From NCBI GenBank assembly GCA_028386065.3, contig JAKUCV010002397.1, positions 62,904 to 126,903 on the forward strand: a stretch of 64,000 nt of DNA, read 5' to 3'. The stretch's first letter is position 1, and each line of letters opens with the position of its first letter. The translations under genes were made by a program, and so were the position numbers. The notes under the pieces were generated by a model, which saw only the letters and a program-made list of their open reading frames with translations, ran no database searches and had not been told where the DNA came from. The DNA comes from Turnera subulata. Lineage: Eukaryota; Streptophyta; Magnoliopsida; Malpighiales; Passifloraceae. Shown in pieces: positions 1-10,559 of the stretch.

Positions 1-239
1 GTTGAGTGTTTTACCCTGTACAAATAGGTCCTAACTTCTCTTGCTCTTCTTGTACTTCAACTCTTGATCATATCTTCTCTTGAATTCTTGATCACTTTGG
101 TTGAGCACTTGTTTGCTTGATTTCTTTTTGCTTCAAGGTTGTCATCAATTGAGCCAAGGTTTGTCATTATCAAAACTCTGAAATGAAACAAGGAGGCATG
201 AGTTCTAACAAGGATTTTATTGATAGGAGTTCTGATGCC

Positions 240-400
240 CTCCAATGTTTATAAGGCTCCCTTATATAGGCAGGAGCATTCAGAAACAGACGAAAAAGGA
301 TGATGGATGATGATGACTCATCATTCCATTTACAATACACTTTAATAATTCAACATAAAGGACAAACAAAAGTGGGTGATGACTCATCCTCCCACTTATT
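240..400 (-). promoter_or_regulatory. Putative pararetroviral promoter
   Basis: Read on the minus strand, 270-261 is CTATATAAGG, a good TATA box. Upstream of it (larger coordinates) lie two TGACTCA boxes (314-320 and 380-386), GCN4/bZIP-type sites, the first embedded in the near-palindrome GATGATGACTCATCAT. In caulimovirids the main promoter lies after the last ORF, which is where this sits. Promoter activity is inferred. Confidence 0.45.
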
Positions 401-492
401 ACAGCACACTCATTACATTTTAATAATACAACACACTTTAATACTTTATTTCCTAATTGGCTCCTCCGAATTGCAATCATGATACATGTCCG

Positions 493-1050
493 TCATGTCG
501 CAATAACGGCCATTGTATAAGTCAGGGTCTCGGGATGACCTGGAAAATGCCGAGTCAAAGTTTGTGATGAGATCCTCATCAGTTTGCGTGGACCTCGAAA
601 CAGTAGATGGAGTTGATGAGACAGAAGGATGATGGTAAAGCCATTATGCCCAATTTCGAAGTTCAATGGGAACTGTTGGAGGAATATCAGCTGTGTGGCC
701 TGCAACAAGTCTAGTAGGGGTGGAAATCAAAGAAGTTGAGGTTATATTGGTGTTCCCGGGGACTGTGAATCCATTGAGACTATAGAGAAAGCTCTAGCCT
801 CACTGGCTATGCGAGGTACATCAGTAATAGTTCCTTCAATGGTTTTCCATATATGAACAACTGGTCGAGGGGCAATGGAGGAGTTATGCTGAACATATGG
901 TCGATGAACTACCACATAAGCAGCAATAGTCTCCCTTTGTGCAGATGGGTGAGTGGCTTGAATTCGTGCAAGCTCTCTTCTCCACCAGGAGAGAGGAACA
1001 AAAGTTTGGAGGAAGTACCAACATTTGGAAGTGTGGGCATCCCTATTCAA
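493..1050 (-). pseudogene. Coding-like tail after the pararetroviral RNase H
   Basis: Two minus-strand open stretches (1050-742 and 708-493) follow the RNase H block in the same direction and are separated by short stop-containing sequence. I do not recognise a domain. Their position between RNase H and the promoter-like region suggests the C-terminal end of the viral polyprotein or a degraded following ORF. This is a positional inference only. Confidence 0.3.
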
Positions 1051-1113
1051 GAGGTGACGTAGTACCGGATGTACAGGAATGTGGATGAGGGTATAATACA
1101 GAGTGGTGAGACA

Positions 1114-2879
1114 CTAGAGGTAATAATATAAAGATATAGGCCATGGTTTGGTGCCTAGGCTTGGAATTTCATGGAAGGGAGTATCGATCAGGTAACGGGA
1201 AAGACCTAGGACAAGAGATATGTCACCAAGTGCTTCATGAACCAGAGTTTTGAAGTGAAAGAGATGATTCCTAGCATAAGTCTGAATACTAGGTATGGTA
1301 TTAGGTCTTCGAAGGATGGGTGGTAAGACAGGTTCAGTGGCTGAAAGATTCATGATGTTCTGAACCTCATTTTCAGGAGGAGTTGTGTTTCGAACAGGGG
1401 TGGCCATGTAAATAAAAGGAATGACTTGGGGAGTCTCGGAAGTTTGGATGATGGAGATGGCCTTTGGCCTGGAAAGTAGATCCGCAAGAACATTGTGTTG
1501 GCCTTTTATATGCTCCACATGGAAGTCATATTTTGCAAACCAGTCCTTCCAATGCAATAATTGTTTCTCCGGGAGGGACTTGTTCTTGAAATCTAAAATT
1601 TTTGGAAAGGAGAAGTTATCCATCTGTACCTTGAAGTGATGTCCAATCAAATGGAATTAAAATTTCTTGATCCCATTTTTTACTGCTAAAATCTGCTTGT
1701 AAATGGTGTGGTAATGCTTTTCAGAGTCTTTGAATTGTCCACTGGCATGCCCACAAAGATGTTTCACGTTGTCAATTTCTTCCAAGAGAACAGCACCCCA
1801 AAAATGGTCACTAGCATCGGTCTGGAGGATGCGTAGGCCCACAGAAGGAATCTTCAAGGGTGGAGGATTTTGGGCTATTCGTTTCAACTATTGGACAGCT
1901 GTTATCTGTTCTTGACTCCATGGTAGAGGTGTCTTTTTCAGCATTTTTGATAAGGCTGAAGTGTGGGTGGCTACCTTTGGAACGAAATTGCGAAGATAAT
2001 TGACAATGCCAAGAAACTGTTGTACTTCTTTAGGGGACAGGTATTCATCTGGAAAGGTAAGCAATTCATGTGCAATATGTGGTCCTGGACTGTAATGGCC
2101 TGATGAGATTTTCATGCCAAGAAAATCTACTTGAGGTTGCCCAATAAAGCTCTTCTTTTCCGAGAGCATGATGCCATATTTTTGGACAATAGCTTGAAAG
2201 TCTTCTAATAATGCTCGGTGGGATTCCTCATCTTTTGAAAAGAGAAGGATATCATCAATATACACCAAAGTACTGTAGAGAATTGGTGCAAATATTCTTG
2301 TCATTGCTTTCTGAAAAAGAGATGGGGCTACTTTCAAACCGAATGGCATGACCGTCCATTGATACTGAGCATCTGGAATACAGAAGGCTGTTTTTGCATG
2401 ATCTTCTGGATGGATACCAAGCGCCAAAAACCTGCTTTGAGATTAGACTTGGAGAAGATGAAGGCTTCTTTAAGATGGACAAACAAATTTTCAATCTTTG
2501 AAGTGGGAAACTTATCGTCTCGTAGGAAGTGATTGAGTGGCTTATAATCGAAAACAAGCCTCTTCTTCCCACGTTTCTTTTCTGTGCGCTTTTCTACGTA
2601 GAATGCTTGGCATGCCCACTCAGATTTTGTGGGTTTAATCAGCTTTAAAGAGAGCAATTCATTGCATTCTTTCCTTGCAAGTGCTAAATCAGAAGGAGTC
2701 ATTCCAGGATGACTGGCTTTTGTTGGACTAATATCTTCATTCATCTTGAATGGCAAGGAGATGAAAAACTCCTTGCTTTTCCATAAAAGAAAAGGATGAT
2801 TGAAATCTGCATGAGAGTCTGCACAAGTTTTGAGAAGTAAATCACGAACCGCTTCAAAAGATGCTGGTACTTGGGCCAA
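1114..2879 (-). pseudogene. Pararetroviral reverse transcriptase-RNase H, broken
   Basis: Three colinear reading-frame blocks make one polyprotein segment: 2879-2400 (RT fingers), 2427-1888 (RT palm with the YIDD box near 2270-2255, then thumb) and 1887-1114 (RNase H). A frameshift near 2430-2400 separates the first two. Stops near 1888 and just after position 1657 interrupt the rest. The RNase H part keeps the 'QTDASD' strand and a 'GQHNVLADLLSRP' end typical of plant viral and LTR-element RNase H. No integrase follows, which separates it from gypsy elements. In a live virus this protein copies pregenomic RNA to DNA; this copy cannot be translated through. No restored reading is given. Confidence 0.72.
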
Positions 2880-2967
2880 AGAATAGATCTTGACAATGTC
2901 CTCAATTCAAAGATTCTAACCCTTAAAGTAGAACTCCAAGAAATCAATCGCACCATTTCTAACCCAT

Positions 2968-3670
2968 AAAGCTTTGAAGCTTGGAGAAACTCTATCTCTC
3001 CAAGCTTAAGAAATAGTTCCATAGGCAAAACTCTGGCAGAATTTCGTGGGTAGCATCATCCATTGAAGGCAGCAAAGGGGAAAATCAAGAAGAACTCCAA
3101 GATTGAGTTGAGGAGTGGGAGGAAATTGTGTAGGAGGCACAACCTAAACCAAGGAGCTAGTGAAGGGCTACAAGAGGTAATCCTAATCCCTTTTTGTCTG
3201 ACCAATTATTGTTGAGATGTTGATGTTGATGATGATGTGACTACTGTGATGTCATGTCAAGAACTACGTGGGCTTTGAACCCGGTCACCGGGGTACGTAG
3301 GTGGTTTCTAGTGGTGGAAACTCAAGCCCAATCTTCTTCTTCTCTCCTTTCTTTTTAATATTCAATTATTATGTGTTTTGGTGCTCACACTTGCACACTT
3401 GAACAAGGCATACAAAATCCTCTAATTGCACAAAGTTTCGCCCCAACATGGATGAGTGCTTAACACCTTCCCATCCATGACGAATCCCCGGGTCCAGCAT
3501 CTTTGGTTCGTTCTCCAGTTGCCTAAATGGAGTCACGTGAAGGGTTTTTTCCAAGTTTTTGTCCCTTAATAAAATTTGGGTGGCGACTCCAAAGATGTTG
3601 TATGATGGTTATGAAGAAGGTGTGAAGGAAAGGTGAATAGGCCTAAGTGATTTTGGGTCGGGTATTCACA
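2968..3670 (+). repeat. 5' LTR of the Tat-like element, truncated
   Basis: This stretch matches 20462-21164 nearly base for base, including the GAAGCTTGGAGAAAC hairpin region, and ends GGTATTCACA two bases before the primer site. The first ~880 bases of the LTR, including its promoter, are missing and replaced by caulimovirid sequence. Confidence 0.85.
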
Positions 3671-3672
3671 GC

Positions 3673-3690
3673 TGGCGACTCCGCTGGGGA
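3673..3690 (+). other. Primer binding site, tRNA-Arg
   Basis: TGGCGACTCCGCTGGGGA is complementary to CCA plus the 3' end of plant tRNA-Arg(ACG) (known tRNA sequence, from memory). It lies two bases after the LTR end. A tRNA-Arg primer is a hallmark of Ogre-type Tat elements. Confidence 0.8.
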
Positions 3691-4433
3691 CTTTGAGGGT
3701 TCAAGAAACTTTGTGCAATCATTGAATTTCTGTATGCCTTTCTTTGTGTCATCATAAGTGCCCTGCATTCAAGATAAATGTTGTGAAGCCCTTACCATAA
3801 GAGGGCCAGGGGATCCAAGTCCGCTGCAATACTTTCTTTAAGCGATGGTGGCTTGTGTGAACCGGTTTCTCGCTGCTCATGCAATGATAGGGATTAATGG
3901 ACCTTGGACCTCACGCGATATCTTTTATCACATGTGAGTAGGCCAAACTATCCTTAGCGGCAGTCTTTCAGCCCCCAACCAGCTGCATACCCTGAGCATC
4001 TCATGCATGAAGGATCAATAAGTGTTAAGTGCATTCGTGTGATGTTTATTGTGTTTTATATGTGTATGGCATGCCATGTTTTTTTGGGATTCAATTTTAT
4101 GCATACATTGGGGTTGAAAAGAAATGGAAAAAGGGAGAAAGAAAGATACTTCGACAGTCCAAGAAGCGATTTGCCAAATTAGAGCATCCTGAGAATCTTT
4201 ACATTACAGAAATTTGGGTTGGTGCCCGGTTGCTTTGAAAATTTGAAAAGTTAGCATCGCCATGCATTACACATAACATCTTGCATAATTTCTAAAAAAA
4301 GAAACGTGCCAAGTCAAGAGTCTACCCTTACACTCCTTTTCCCTTTACCTAAACCTTCTGTTGCCCACACTTTTCCTTGAACCTTTCCAAGAATTGAAAT
4401 CCACCTATTCACCATTGACAGTAAGAAGAATTC
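3691..4433 (+). other. Leader of the Tat-like element
   Basis: Untranslated-looking sequence between the primer site and the first ORF. A short open stretch at 4029-4238 has no recognisable motif. I see nothing else in it. Confidence 0.5.
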
Positions 4434-5015
4434 ATGAGCAATGAGCATGCGGACCAGACAAGAAACACTAGGGGCATGGGGACGGGTCCTGCAGATGAAC
4501 CAATGGGAGATGATTCTCCAATGTATAAAGAGAGGGACCTGGAACAAGAGAAGGTGGTGAAGCTAACATTTCGAGCCCTAATGAATAAGCTGGAGGAGAC
4601 GATTCTTCGAGGTGTTTTGTTGGGGCAGCCACTATCCCAAGTAGCCATGAAACAATTCCGTGATACTATGGGGCAATATGCATTGGTTGAGGATGTGATG
4701 AGAGGAATTCAACTCCATAACGCGGCACTAACCCGAGAAAGTTTGAATGCGAAGAGGAATCTTGAGGACCTCAGTGATCAATTTGGGGTAAGCAATTGGA
4801 ATGAATGGGATGAAACGTCAACATCTGATGAACGCTTGAGATCTCAAGATTGTGCGATGATGGAAAGGGGTGAGGAAGATGAACCAGAAGCTGTTGATGA
4901 AACATTGGTGATCAAGGTTCAGCAAGATGACCCAAAGGAAACTGTCACCATAGTACCACGGAGGAAGCTTGTGTATCCGGACAAGATAGAGTGGACAACG
5001 GAGAAGGATGTTTGA
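4434..5015 (+). CDS. Unknown acidic protein in the Tat-like element
   Basis: An intact 193-residue ORF starts at ATG 4434 and lies about 740 bases after the primer site. I do not recognise a domain. It is rich in Glu and Asp, especially in the last third, with a predicted helical, possibly coiled-coil middle. It has no zinc knuckle, protease or polymerase motif. Its place is that of the first ORF of Tat/Ogre elements, which encodes a protein of unknown function ahead of gag in that lineage; equivalence is inferred from position only. It could also be a shortened gag. The frame remains open although the element lacks pol, which may mean recent insertion or chance. Confidence 0.45.
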   Translation: MSNEHADQTRNTRGMGTGPADEPMGDDSPMYKERDLEQEKVVKLTFRALMNKLEETILRGVLLGQPLSQVAMKQFRDTMGQYALVEDVMRGIQLHNAALTRESLNAKRNLEDLSDQFGVSNWNEWDETSTSDERLRSQDCAMMERGEEDEPEAVDETLVIKVQQDDPKETVTIVPRRKLVYPDKIEWTTEKDV

Positions 5016-5602
5016 GGCTACTAAGGGGATAGGAGGAAGTTCTGTTATCATTTAGAGTCCAGTTTGTCTTTCATATTTTAGAATAAAGAGGATGGAGGCG
5101 TGTCCTTGTTAACCTCACCTCAAAGAGTCGATACCATGTGTCTGATGTCCCTTTTGGTAACGTCATGAAATGAATGCTTTTTATCTCCTACGAAATTTGG
5201 AATCTTAAGTCTTAAGAAAATTTTTTGGCTTGGCTTGGGAATCATAAAACGAACTACAAAGACCTGATCCAGTAAGTTCAAGTTTGTCTCCAAGTTTTTT
5301 GTATTAAGTGCCTGGCTCATGAAGTCTCTTCCCCGAAAAAAAAAAGAGAGAAAAAAAAAGAAGGAAAAAAAGAAAAAAAAGAAGAGAACTTTATGGTTTC
5401 ATGACCAATGTGCCATTTTATGTAACTTTCATTTTTTTGCAAGATTTAGAAAGACTGAATATTAAATTTACTGGTACGTAGGTAGCTCAAGGATGAGTCC
5501 TGTCTAAACAATTTTGGTTCCCAAGATAAGTCGATACAAAGTAATAAGGGTTAATATTGAGTCCAGTTCATTAGGAGTAGCTAGAAGCATTTGAAGAACT
5601 GC
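5016..5602 (+). other. Internal region of the Tat-like element without a gene
   Basis: No coding signal. An A/purine-rich run occupies about 5331-5390. The stretch ends at the MULE target site CCCCGAATT (5603-5611). Confidence 0.5.
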
Positions 5603-5611
5603 CCCCGAATT

Positions 5612-5976
5612 GGGTAAATGCATATATTGGGGTCCGTACTATTTAAAAAGTCCCTTTCAGGGGTCTTTACTATTTTTTATCCCTTTTGTATACCCATACT
5701 ATTTGATATCGTCCCCTTTAGGGGTCCGGGTTAGCCCCCTTCTGACGTGGACTGCCCGGGCAGGCACTGGATCAGACACGCACTAATTGAATGACATGTG
5801 TCAGCGCGTGCTACACACACATTGCCAACTTGGCATGTGGGGCCCACTTCAAAATTTTTTCCCATGTAATTGATTTTCTTTAATTCGATTGTGTATTAAA
5901 CGAATTTAAAGAATTAAATAAACATAATTAATTTTTTAAAAAAGAGGATAACCTCCACTGATCAAAACGAGCAGCC
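5612..5976 (+). repeat. Left terminal inverted repeat of the MULE
   Basis: It pairs with 6741-7098: matching landmarks include TAGGGGTCCGGGTTAG against its complement on the right, GGATAACCTCCACT, and ATCAAAACGA at the inner edge. The arms differ by scattered substitutions and small indels. Confidence 0.8.
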
Positions 5977-6354
5977 GTCATCATCTCTTCTTCCACCATG
6001 CAACCAGAACATCATTGACCATCCAACCAGCAACACAAAGCGGCAAAAATAGAAATAAAACAGTACTGGGTTGCCGGGAAAGTGAAACCCCACTATGAGT
6101 GCCGGCTCCACCTCCAGAGAACCCAATGCCACTGGATCCGAGACCTGAAGAAAAACTCCACCAACAACCCACCACCACCCACGGCCACAACCTGCCACCA
6201 ATCGCCCTGACATCAACACCATAAGCAAAACCACCGCCATCCAACAACCAAACCCGCAACATCCGCCACCGAAAATCAAGCATCAGACCCGACATCAACA
6301 AACAGAAGAAGAGAAGAAAAAGAAATAAAGAGCAGCGGCGGTGACAAGGCTTAC

Positions 6355-6561
6355 CAGGCGGCGATGACACCTAGCGACCACACGCAGACGGCCCTTGTCG
6401 CGTACAGGCTCCTGCACCAACTCAGGCCTTCGTGCCGTCAGCGTGGCGAGCTGCGGCGGTGGTGGTTCGATAGGAAGGAGAAGAAGAGATGAAGGCGACG
6501 GAGCACGAAAACACGGCGAGAGGAGGAAGAAGAGATGATGATGGTTGGAGCAGCTCGACAT
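6355..6561 (-). pseudogene. Captured first exon of an unidentified host gene
   Basis: On the minus strand a TATA-like CAATATAAATCC (6622-6611) is followed about 50 bases on by ATG (6561-6559) and a 69-codon open stretch ending at a good donor, CTG|GTAAGCC, at 6355/6354. The peptide is rich in Ser, Pro and Leu at first, then Arg-rich. No domain is recognised. Promoter, leader, start codon and first donor together are what a Pack-MULE captures from a gene's 5' end. No second exon is present inside the element. Confidence 0.45.
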
Positions 6562-6740
6562 CTTGTAGCACGGAAGCAAAGAGAGAAAGAAATGAGGCAG
6601 GAACCAATTAGGGATTTATATTGATGAAGATAAGCAGGGATTGACGAATTGGGGATTGAGGGATGGTGTTTTTGGGTTTTTATTGAATTGAGGCTTTGCT
6701 GATTGTTTTCAGCTTTTGGGGGTTTTGATTTAACTGCTCC

Positions 6741-7098
6741 TCTGCTGTTCGTTTTGATTAGTGGAGGTTATCCTCTTCTTTAAAAAATTAATTATGTTTA
6801 TTTAATTCATTTAATACAAAATCTAATTAAAGAAAATCAATTCCAGGGAGAAAAATGTGAAGTGGGCCCCACATGCCGAGTTGGCAATGCGTGTGTAGCA
6901 CGCGTTGACACGTGTCACTCAATTAGCGCGCGTTTGATTCAGTGTCTGCCCGGGCAGTCCACGTCAGAAGGGGGGCTGACCCGGACCCCTAAAAGGGACG
7001 ATATCAAATAGTATGGGTATACAAAAGGGATAAAAAATAGTAAAGACCCCTGAAAGGGACATTTTAAATAGTACGGACCCCAATATATGCATTTACCC
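6741..7098 (-). repeat. Right terminal inverted repeat of the MULE
   Basis: Complement of the left arm from the inner TCGTTTTGAT to the outer GCATTTACCC. See the left arm for the matched landmarks. Confidence 0.8.
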
Positions 7099-7688
7099 CC
7101 CCCCGAATTCCTACAAGTCACATGCCTTTCATCCCATTGATCAAGATTAAGCCATCCTTTAGATGTGTCACCATCAAAATTTCAAGTTTCCCACCACCCA
7201 TCCCGACATTGGATCACATGCCCTTAGTAAAAATAAAAATGGAAAGGAAAGAGAGGGGGAATCAGTACGCTAGGTTGAAAACCCGAAAGGGCGGCCTAGG
7301 CAAAAGTTAGGACGTGCCCGCTAGGTTGAAAACCCGAAAGGGCGGTCTAGGAAAAAGTTAGGGCTAAATGAAGTTTGGAGAAATTCGGGAAGTAAGCTCA
7401 TTGACAAGTTGCTATCAAGGGTGGTTTTTCAAACAAGAAGTGGAAGAGCCTAATGATCTCGTGAAAACCCATTAAATCTATGCTTGAGCCAGCCCAATAC
7501 CCATGACACATGACTCGGCCATTTTCAAAGATTGCATGCATGATTGCAATTCATATATAAGGGAAGAAAAATACACATGCATCAGAAAGTAGAGGACATG
7601 TTCATTAAAAGTACACACATCTAGTGTCTAGGACATGCATATACGCAGATCAAGACCGCCTCTTCTTGCCACGGGACTGAAGAGTCGG
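7099..7688 (+). other. Internal region with a two-copy direct repeat
   Basis: Between the MULE and the antisense gene no gene is seen. A unit containing GCTAGGTTGAAAACCCGAAA and GGGCGGYCTAGG occurs twice in tandem (about 7269-7309 and 7320-7361). Confidence 0.6.
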
Positions 7689-10003
7689 TCAGAGGCGCTC
7701 CTTCATAGTATCTTCGGAGTCACCCGAATCATGATCTGAAGCAGGTGCGACCGGCTGGGGGATAGTAGGAGGGAAAGCAGGTCCTTGGGGCCGAGGGTCT
7801 CGAGGTAGTGGCACAGGGTGAGCGCATCCGCCTTCCCTCGTGCAGGAGGTCAGTTCTTGTACCCGAATAGCCTGAGCCGTCAAAGTCGCCTTCGCACGGC
7901 CAAGCAACATCCAGAGTGGGGAAGCCTCGGCTGCCGGGAGCTGCCATCAACAAAAAATCAGTCAGATCATAAACGCAAAAGAAAACGTACATAAAGCATG
8001 AATGCAAAGGAAGGTACCGAAGTGATGTCGGCCGGAAGTGGAGGAAAGTCGGGAGGAAAAACATCAAAAAAGGGAACTCGGCAACACCTGTAAGCATCAT
8101 CAAAAGACTCGAAATCGGCCTCGCATGCAGGGAGGATAGGCTGGGATGTGGATGAAGACTCTACGGTATTCTTCCTCCTCCTAGAAGTAGAACTTTGTTG
8201 AGAAGGGTCGGCACTAGCAACTGATCCTTCTGCTCCTGGAGTGGTCAGCGGAGGCATCAGGTGCGTTTTGACAAAGGCCGAATAATCACCGAACTCACCC
8301 AGGTCGTCAATGTGCTCATTAAGGCCATCTTCATCGGGGATTTCTGCTCTTTCTAAAACATCCCACATAGAAAGGGGTGGATCTCCTGGTATCCATCTCT
8401 CTCCCATGGTTTGCACACAAACCCGGTCCCCAAGGAACCATACCTTCACGTCGGGATACCCAATCACGCATCGAGAATGGTCCATGCTACGAACAATATC
8501 ATTGCCGTCCACCAACCTGTTGTGATATGCCTCAAATGGATCATGTCGAACCTATCCATGCAGGGGTAATAAAGGGAAAGTCAGATATACACACTGTAAG
8601 AAAAGAAGGAAAATTGAGAGGATGTACCTTATTCGATGTGGCCACTTGATCAACGTAGCGGCGAGCCCATTCTCGGTCATGAGCATGAACCCGAGGTCTG
8701 CGACCTGGGGAACCCCAACGGAGAGAGACCGGCCAAAACTCCTCGGTAGAAGTCAATTTTGGGGCAGACAACCCAAGATACTCTTGGCCCCATACCTACA
8801 CAGGTCACTTGGTCAGTAAGAGAAAGGGAGATAGTAGAGCATGGTTACACAGTGAAGAAGATGGCGATGTACCTCCCAAATCCAAGCCGAACTATAGAAA
8901 TATTTGGTTGTGCCCTTAGAAAAGTTGGTCATCTCTCGGTAGGCATTTGCGAATCCCGCGGAAGCCCAATCAATCCATGGCCTATCCAGATGGACAAGTG
9001 ATGCCAGCAAATCGCATCGGACCCGGTCGCTACCCGTGGCTAAAATAGTCCTGCACAAGCTCACTAGGATCAAACCCCGGGCCCGTTGTTCCACTGTCCC
9101 CGCATAACCAGGGGCCAATAAAGAGTCCTGCAGCCACTTGGGAGACACCTCACCATGGCGAGCCCACCTAGGCTCGAGGCCTACTAACTCTTGGAACCGG
9201 TCAATGGCCAACTGCTGATCAAAGGTTACTGGTACGCCATCAAATACCAGCCCGGTGATGTGAACAAAGTCCGAAGGGAGCATCGTCAACTCCCCGCAAG
9301 CTAAATGGAAAGTGTTGGTGGTGTCCCACCACCTCTTGCCTAGTGCTGACACTGCTTGTAAATCGACCTTTTCTCCCCAAAAAGTGCGGAAGAAGTCCCA
9401 TAACCCAACCCTCTCGATGATCTCTCGAACAGATCCGTTCCTCTCGACATGTTCCCGGATGAGAAGGCGAGCGGCAACTCTAGCATCGTCATTTTCAACA
9501 TCTTAGCATAGTTTTATTTACGGATTAAAATGCAAGAAAGTCACAAAATCCGTTCCGGTGAAGTTTGAAATTGACCAAAATTGGGACAAGCCCATTAATA
9601 CCCAGTCACCCAACATCAAGAATATGCATTCACAACAACGTAACAGCACCCGAATAACCCAAAATCATTCAAATTCGCCAGGAACCCTAGACCCTCAATT
9701 GGTGAAACTCCAATCCTTGACTTCTTGTGTCTAATCCGTAAATTAGGCATGAAGGAAAGCATTATGGGCATCTTAGGAGTATTTCTAAACAATCAAACAC
9801 GACATGCACCGCATAAAATCAAATTCAAGAAGCACATTGGGCATAAACCCGAATTTCAACCAAAACGAAAATTTGATGAGCTTTGATAAATAAGAATCAC
9901 TTACTTGGACTTTGTCGAGTTGGGAGGAGATGTGCCTATCAGTAGACTTCAACAATAGGCTCCGATTTTCTTCCGGATTGGATTTTGGGCGGTAGTTCTT
10001 CAT
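7689..10003 (-). CDS. Antisense plant mobile domain (aminotransferase-like) protein
   Basis: The minus-strand exons 9501-8873, 8795-8628, 8551-8018 and 7940-7689 are joined by three GT-AG introns, all phase 0, with a stop at 7689. They give about 526 residues. The first long exon reads like the plant mobile domain (PMD): 'VGLWDFF', then 'WWDTTNTFHLACGELTM', then 'DFVHITGLVFDGVPV'. The C-terminal part is Ser/Pro-rich and low-complexity. A likely first exon is 10003-9905 (ATG, 33 codons, donor CAA|GTAAGT), but it joins one base out of phase to the acceptor at 9503, so either the model or the gene is broken there. PMD proteins in plants act in silencing and TE control or are carried by TEs; function here is unknown. 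It lies antisense inside a Tat-like element, a location known for extra ORFs in that lineage. Confidence 0.75.
9506..9904 (-). other. Probable first intron of the antisense gene
   Basis: AT-rich sequence between donor GTAAGTGATT (9904) and an acceptor near 9503. No other exon is evident. The phase mismatch noted for the gene leaves the exact acceptor open. Confidence 0.4.
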
Positions 10004-10159
10004 GGAAATTCTCTTGTGATGTGGAAGAGTTGAGAGGTGTAAGATTTGAAGGGAAAGATGGGAGAGATTTGGAGAGTGTTTTTGGGGTATGGGGAGGAGA
10101 GGTTGAGAGGTTTTGGGTGTTTTTGAGTGTGTTGAATGAAATGAGAGAAGAGAGAGGAA

Positions 10160-10310
10160 AGAAAGGGGGTTTTAAACCCGCAGGAGCGCGGGCGGTCATG
10201 TCGAGAAGACCGCCCAGGCTTGGCAGTCATCCCCACATGACCGTCATCAACTGGCGGGCTTCTTGGCATGACCGCCGCAGTGCAGTTCGGTCTCCCGCCT
10301 TTTTTTGACG
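10160..10310 (-). promoter_or_regulatory. Upstream module of the antisense gene
   Basis: Upstream of ATG 10003 on the minus strand is a TATA-like GGTTTAAAAC at about 10170-10180. Above it is a cluster of GGCGGTCAT and its complement ATGACCGCC (10191-10277). The same cluster lies upstream of the TATA box in the Tat-type LTRs (20170-20272 and 43497-43566). Confidence 0.45.
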
Positions 10311-10559
10311 GGCCCCACATCCCAGAATGACTTTTTCTCCAAAATAGAACGCCGGTGTGCATATTTTTGGATCCCAATAATGAACATGTTTGTCTGTTTT
10401 AACTTAAGTGTCGAACGAATTTTTCATAAAGAACCCGTCCTCTAAGCCTGGAGATGAGAAAAACGGTTGTGAATGAACCCCGAAGAGAACTGGCCGCGAG
10501 ATAGACCATCCGGAAACCGAGATGCAGATGAGCTTAAAAAGGAACAGATCCTGAAGCCA
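10311..10559 (+). other. Internal region of the Tat-like element
   Basis: No gene or repeat recognised between the antisense-gene promoter and the tandem repeat. Confidence 0.4.

Larger units (their letters stand above)
1..2967 (-). mobile_element. Endogenous caulimovirid (pararetrovirus) remnant
   Basis: A minus-strand block reads, in transcript order (right to left), a broken reverse transcriptase-RNase H region (about 2960 to 1114), a poorly conserved coding-like tail (1050 to 493) and then promoter-like sequence (400 to 240). The RT begins with the conserved acidic loop and 'WACQAFYV'-type strand and carries the YIDD catalytic box. The RNase H/connection wording resembles Caulimoviridae more than plant Ty3/gypsy. 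No integrase, LTR or terminal repeat is seen, which fits a pararetrovirus. The right edge at about 2968 abuts a truncated Tat-type LTR. It is defective (frameshift plus in-frame stop). A divergent Ty3/gypsy element is the alternative. Confidence 0.7.
5612..7098. mobile_element. Pack-MULE-like Mutator element
   Basis: Long terminal inverted repeats begin GGGTAAATGCATATATTGG at 5612 and end with the complement at 7098. Each arm is about 340-365 bases. The 9-base direct repeat CCCCGAATT flanks it (5603-5611 and 7101-7109), with two extra C bases at the right junction, as expected for a MULE insertion beside a C run. The centre contains no transposase but a GC-richer segment that looks like the 5' end of a host gene. 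It is inserted in the Tat-like element and is therefore younger than it. Confidence 0.8.

Noticed and set aside
5962..6370. Two minus-strand Gly/Val/Trp-rich open frames in the MULE
   Set aside because: They lie downstream of the donor site of the captured exon in different frames and look like intron or chance GC-rich frames.
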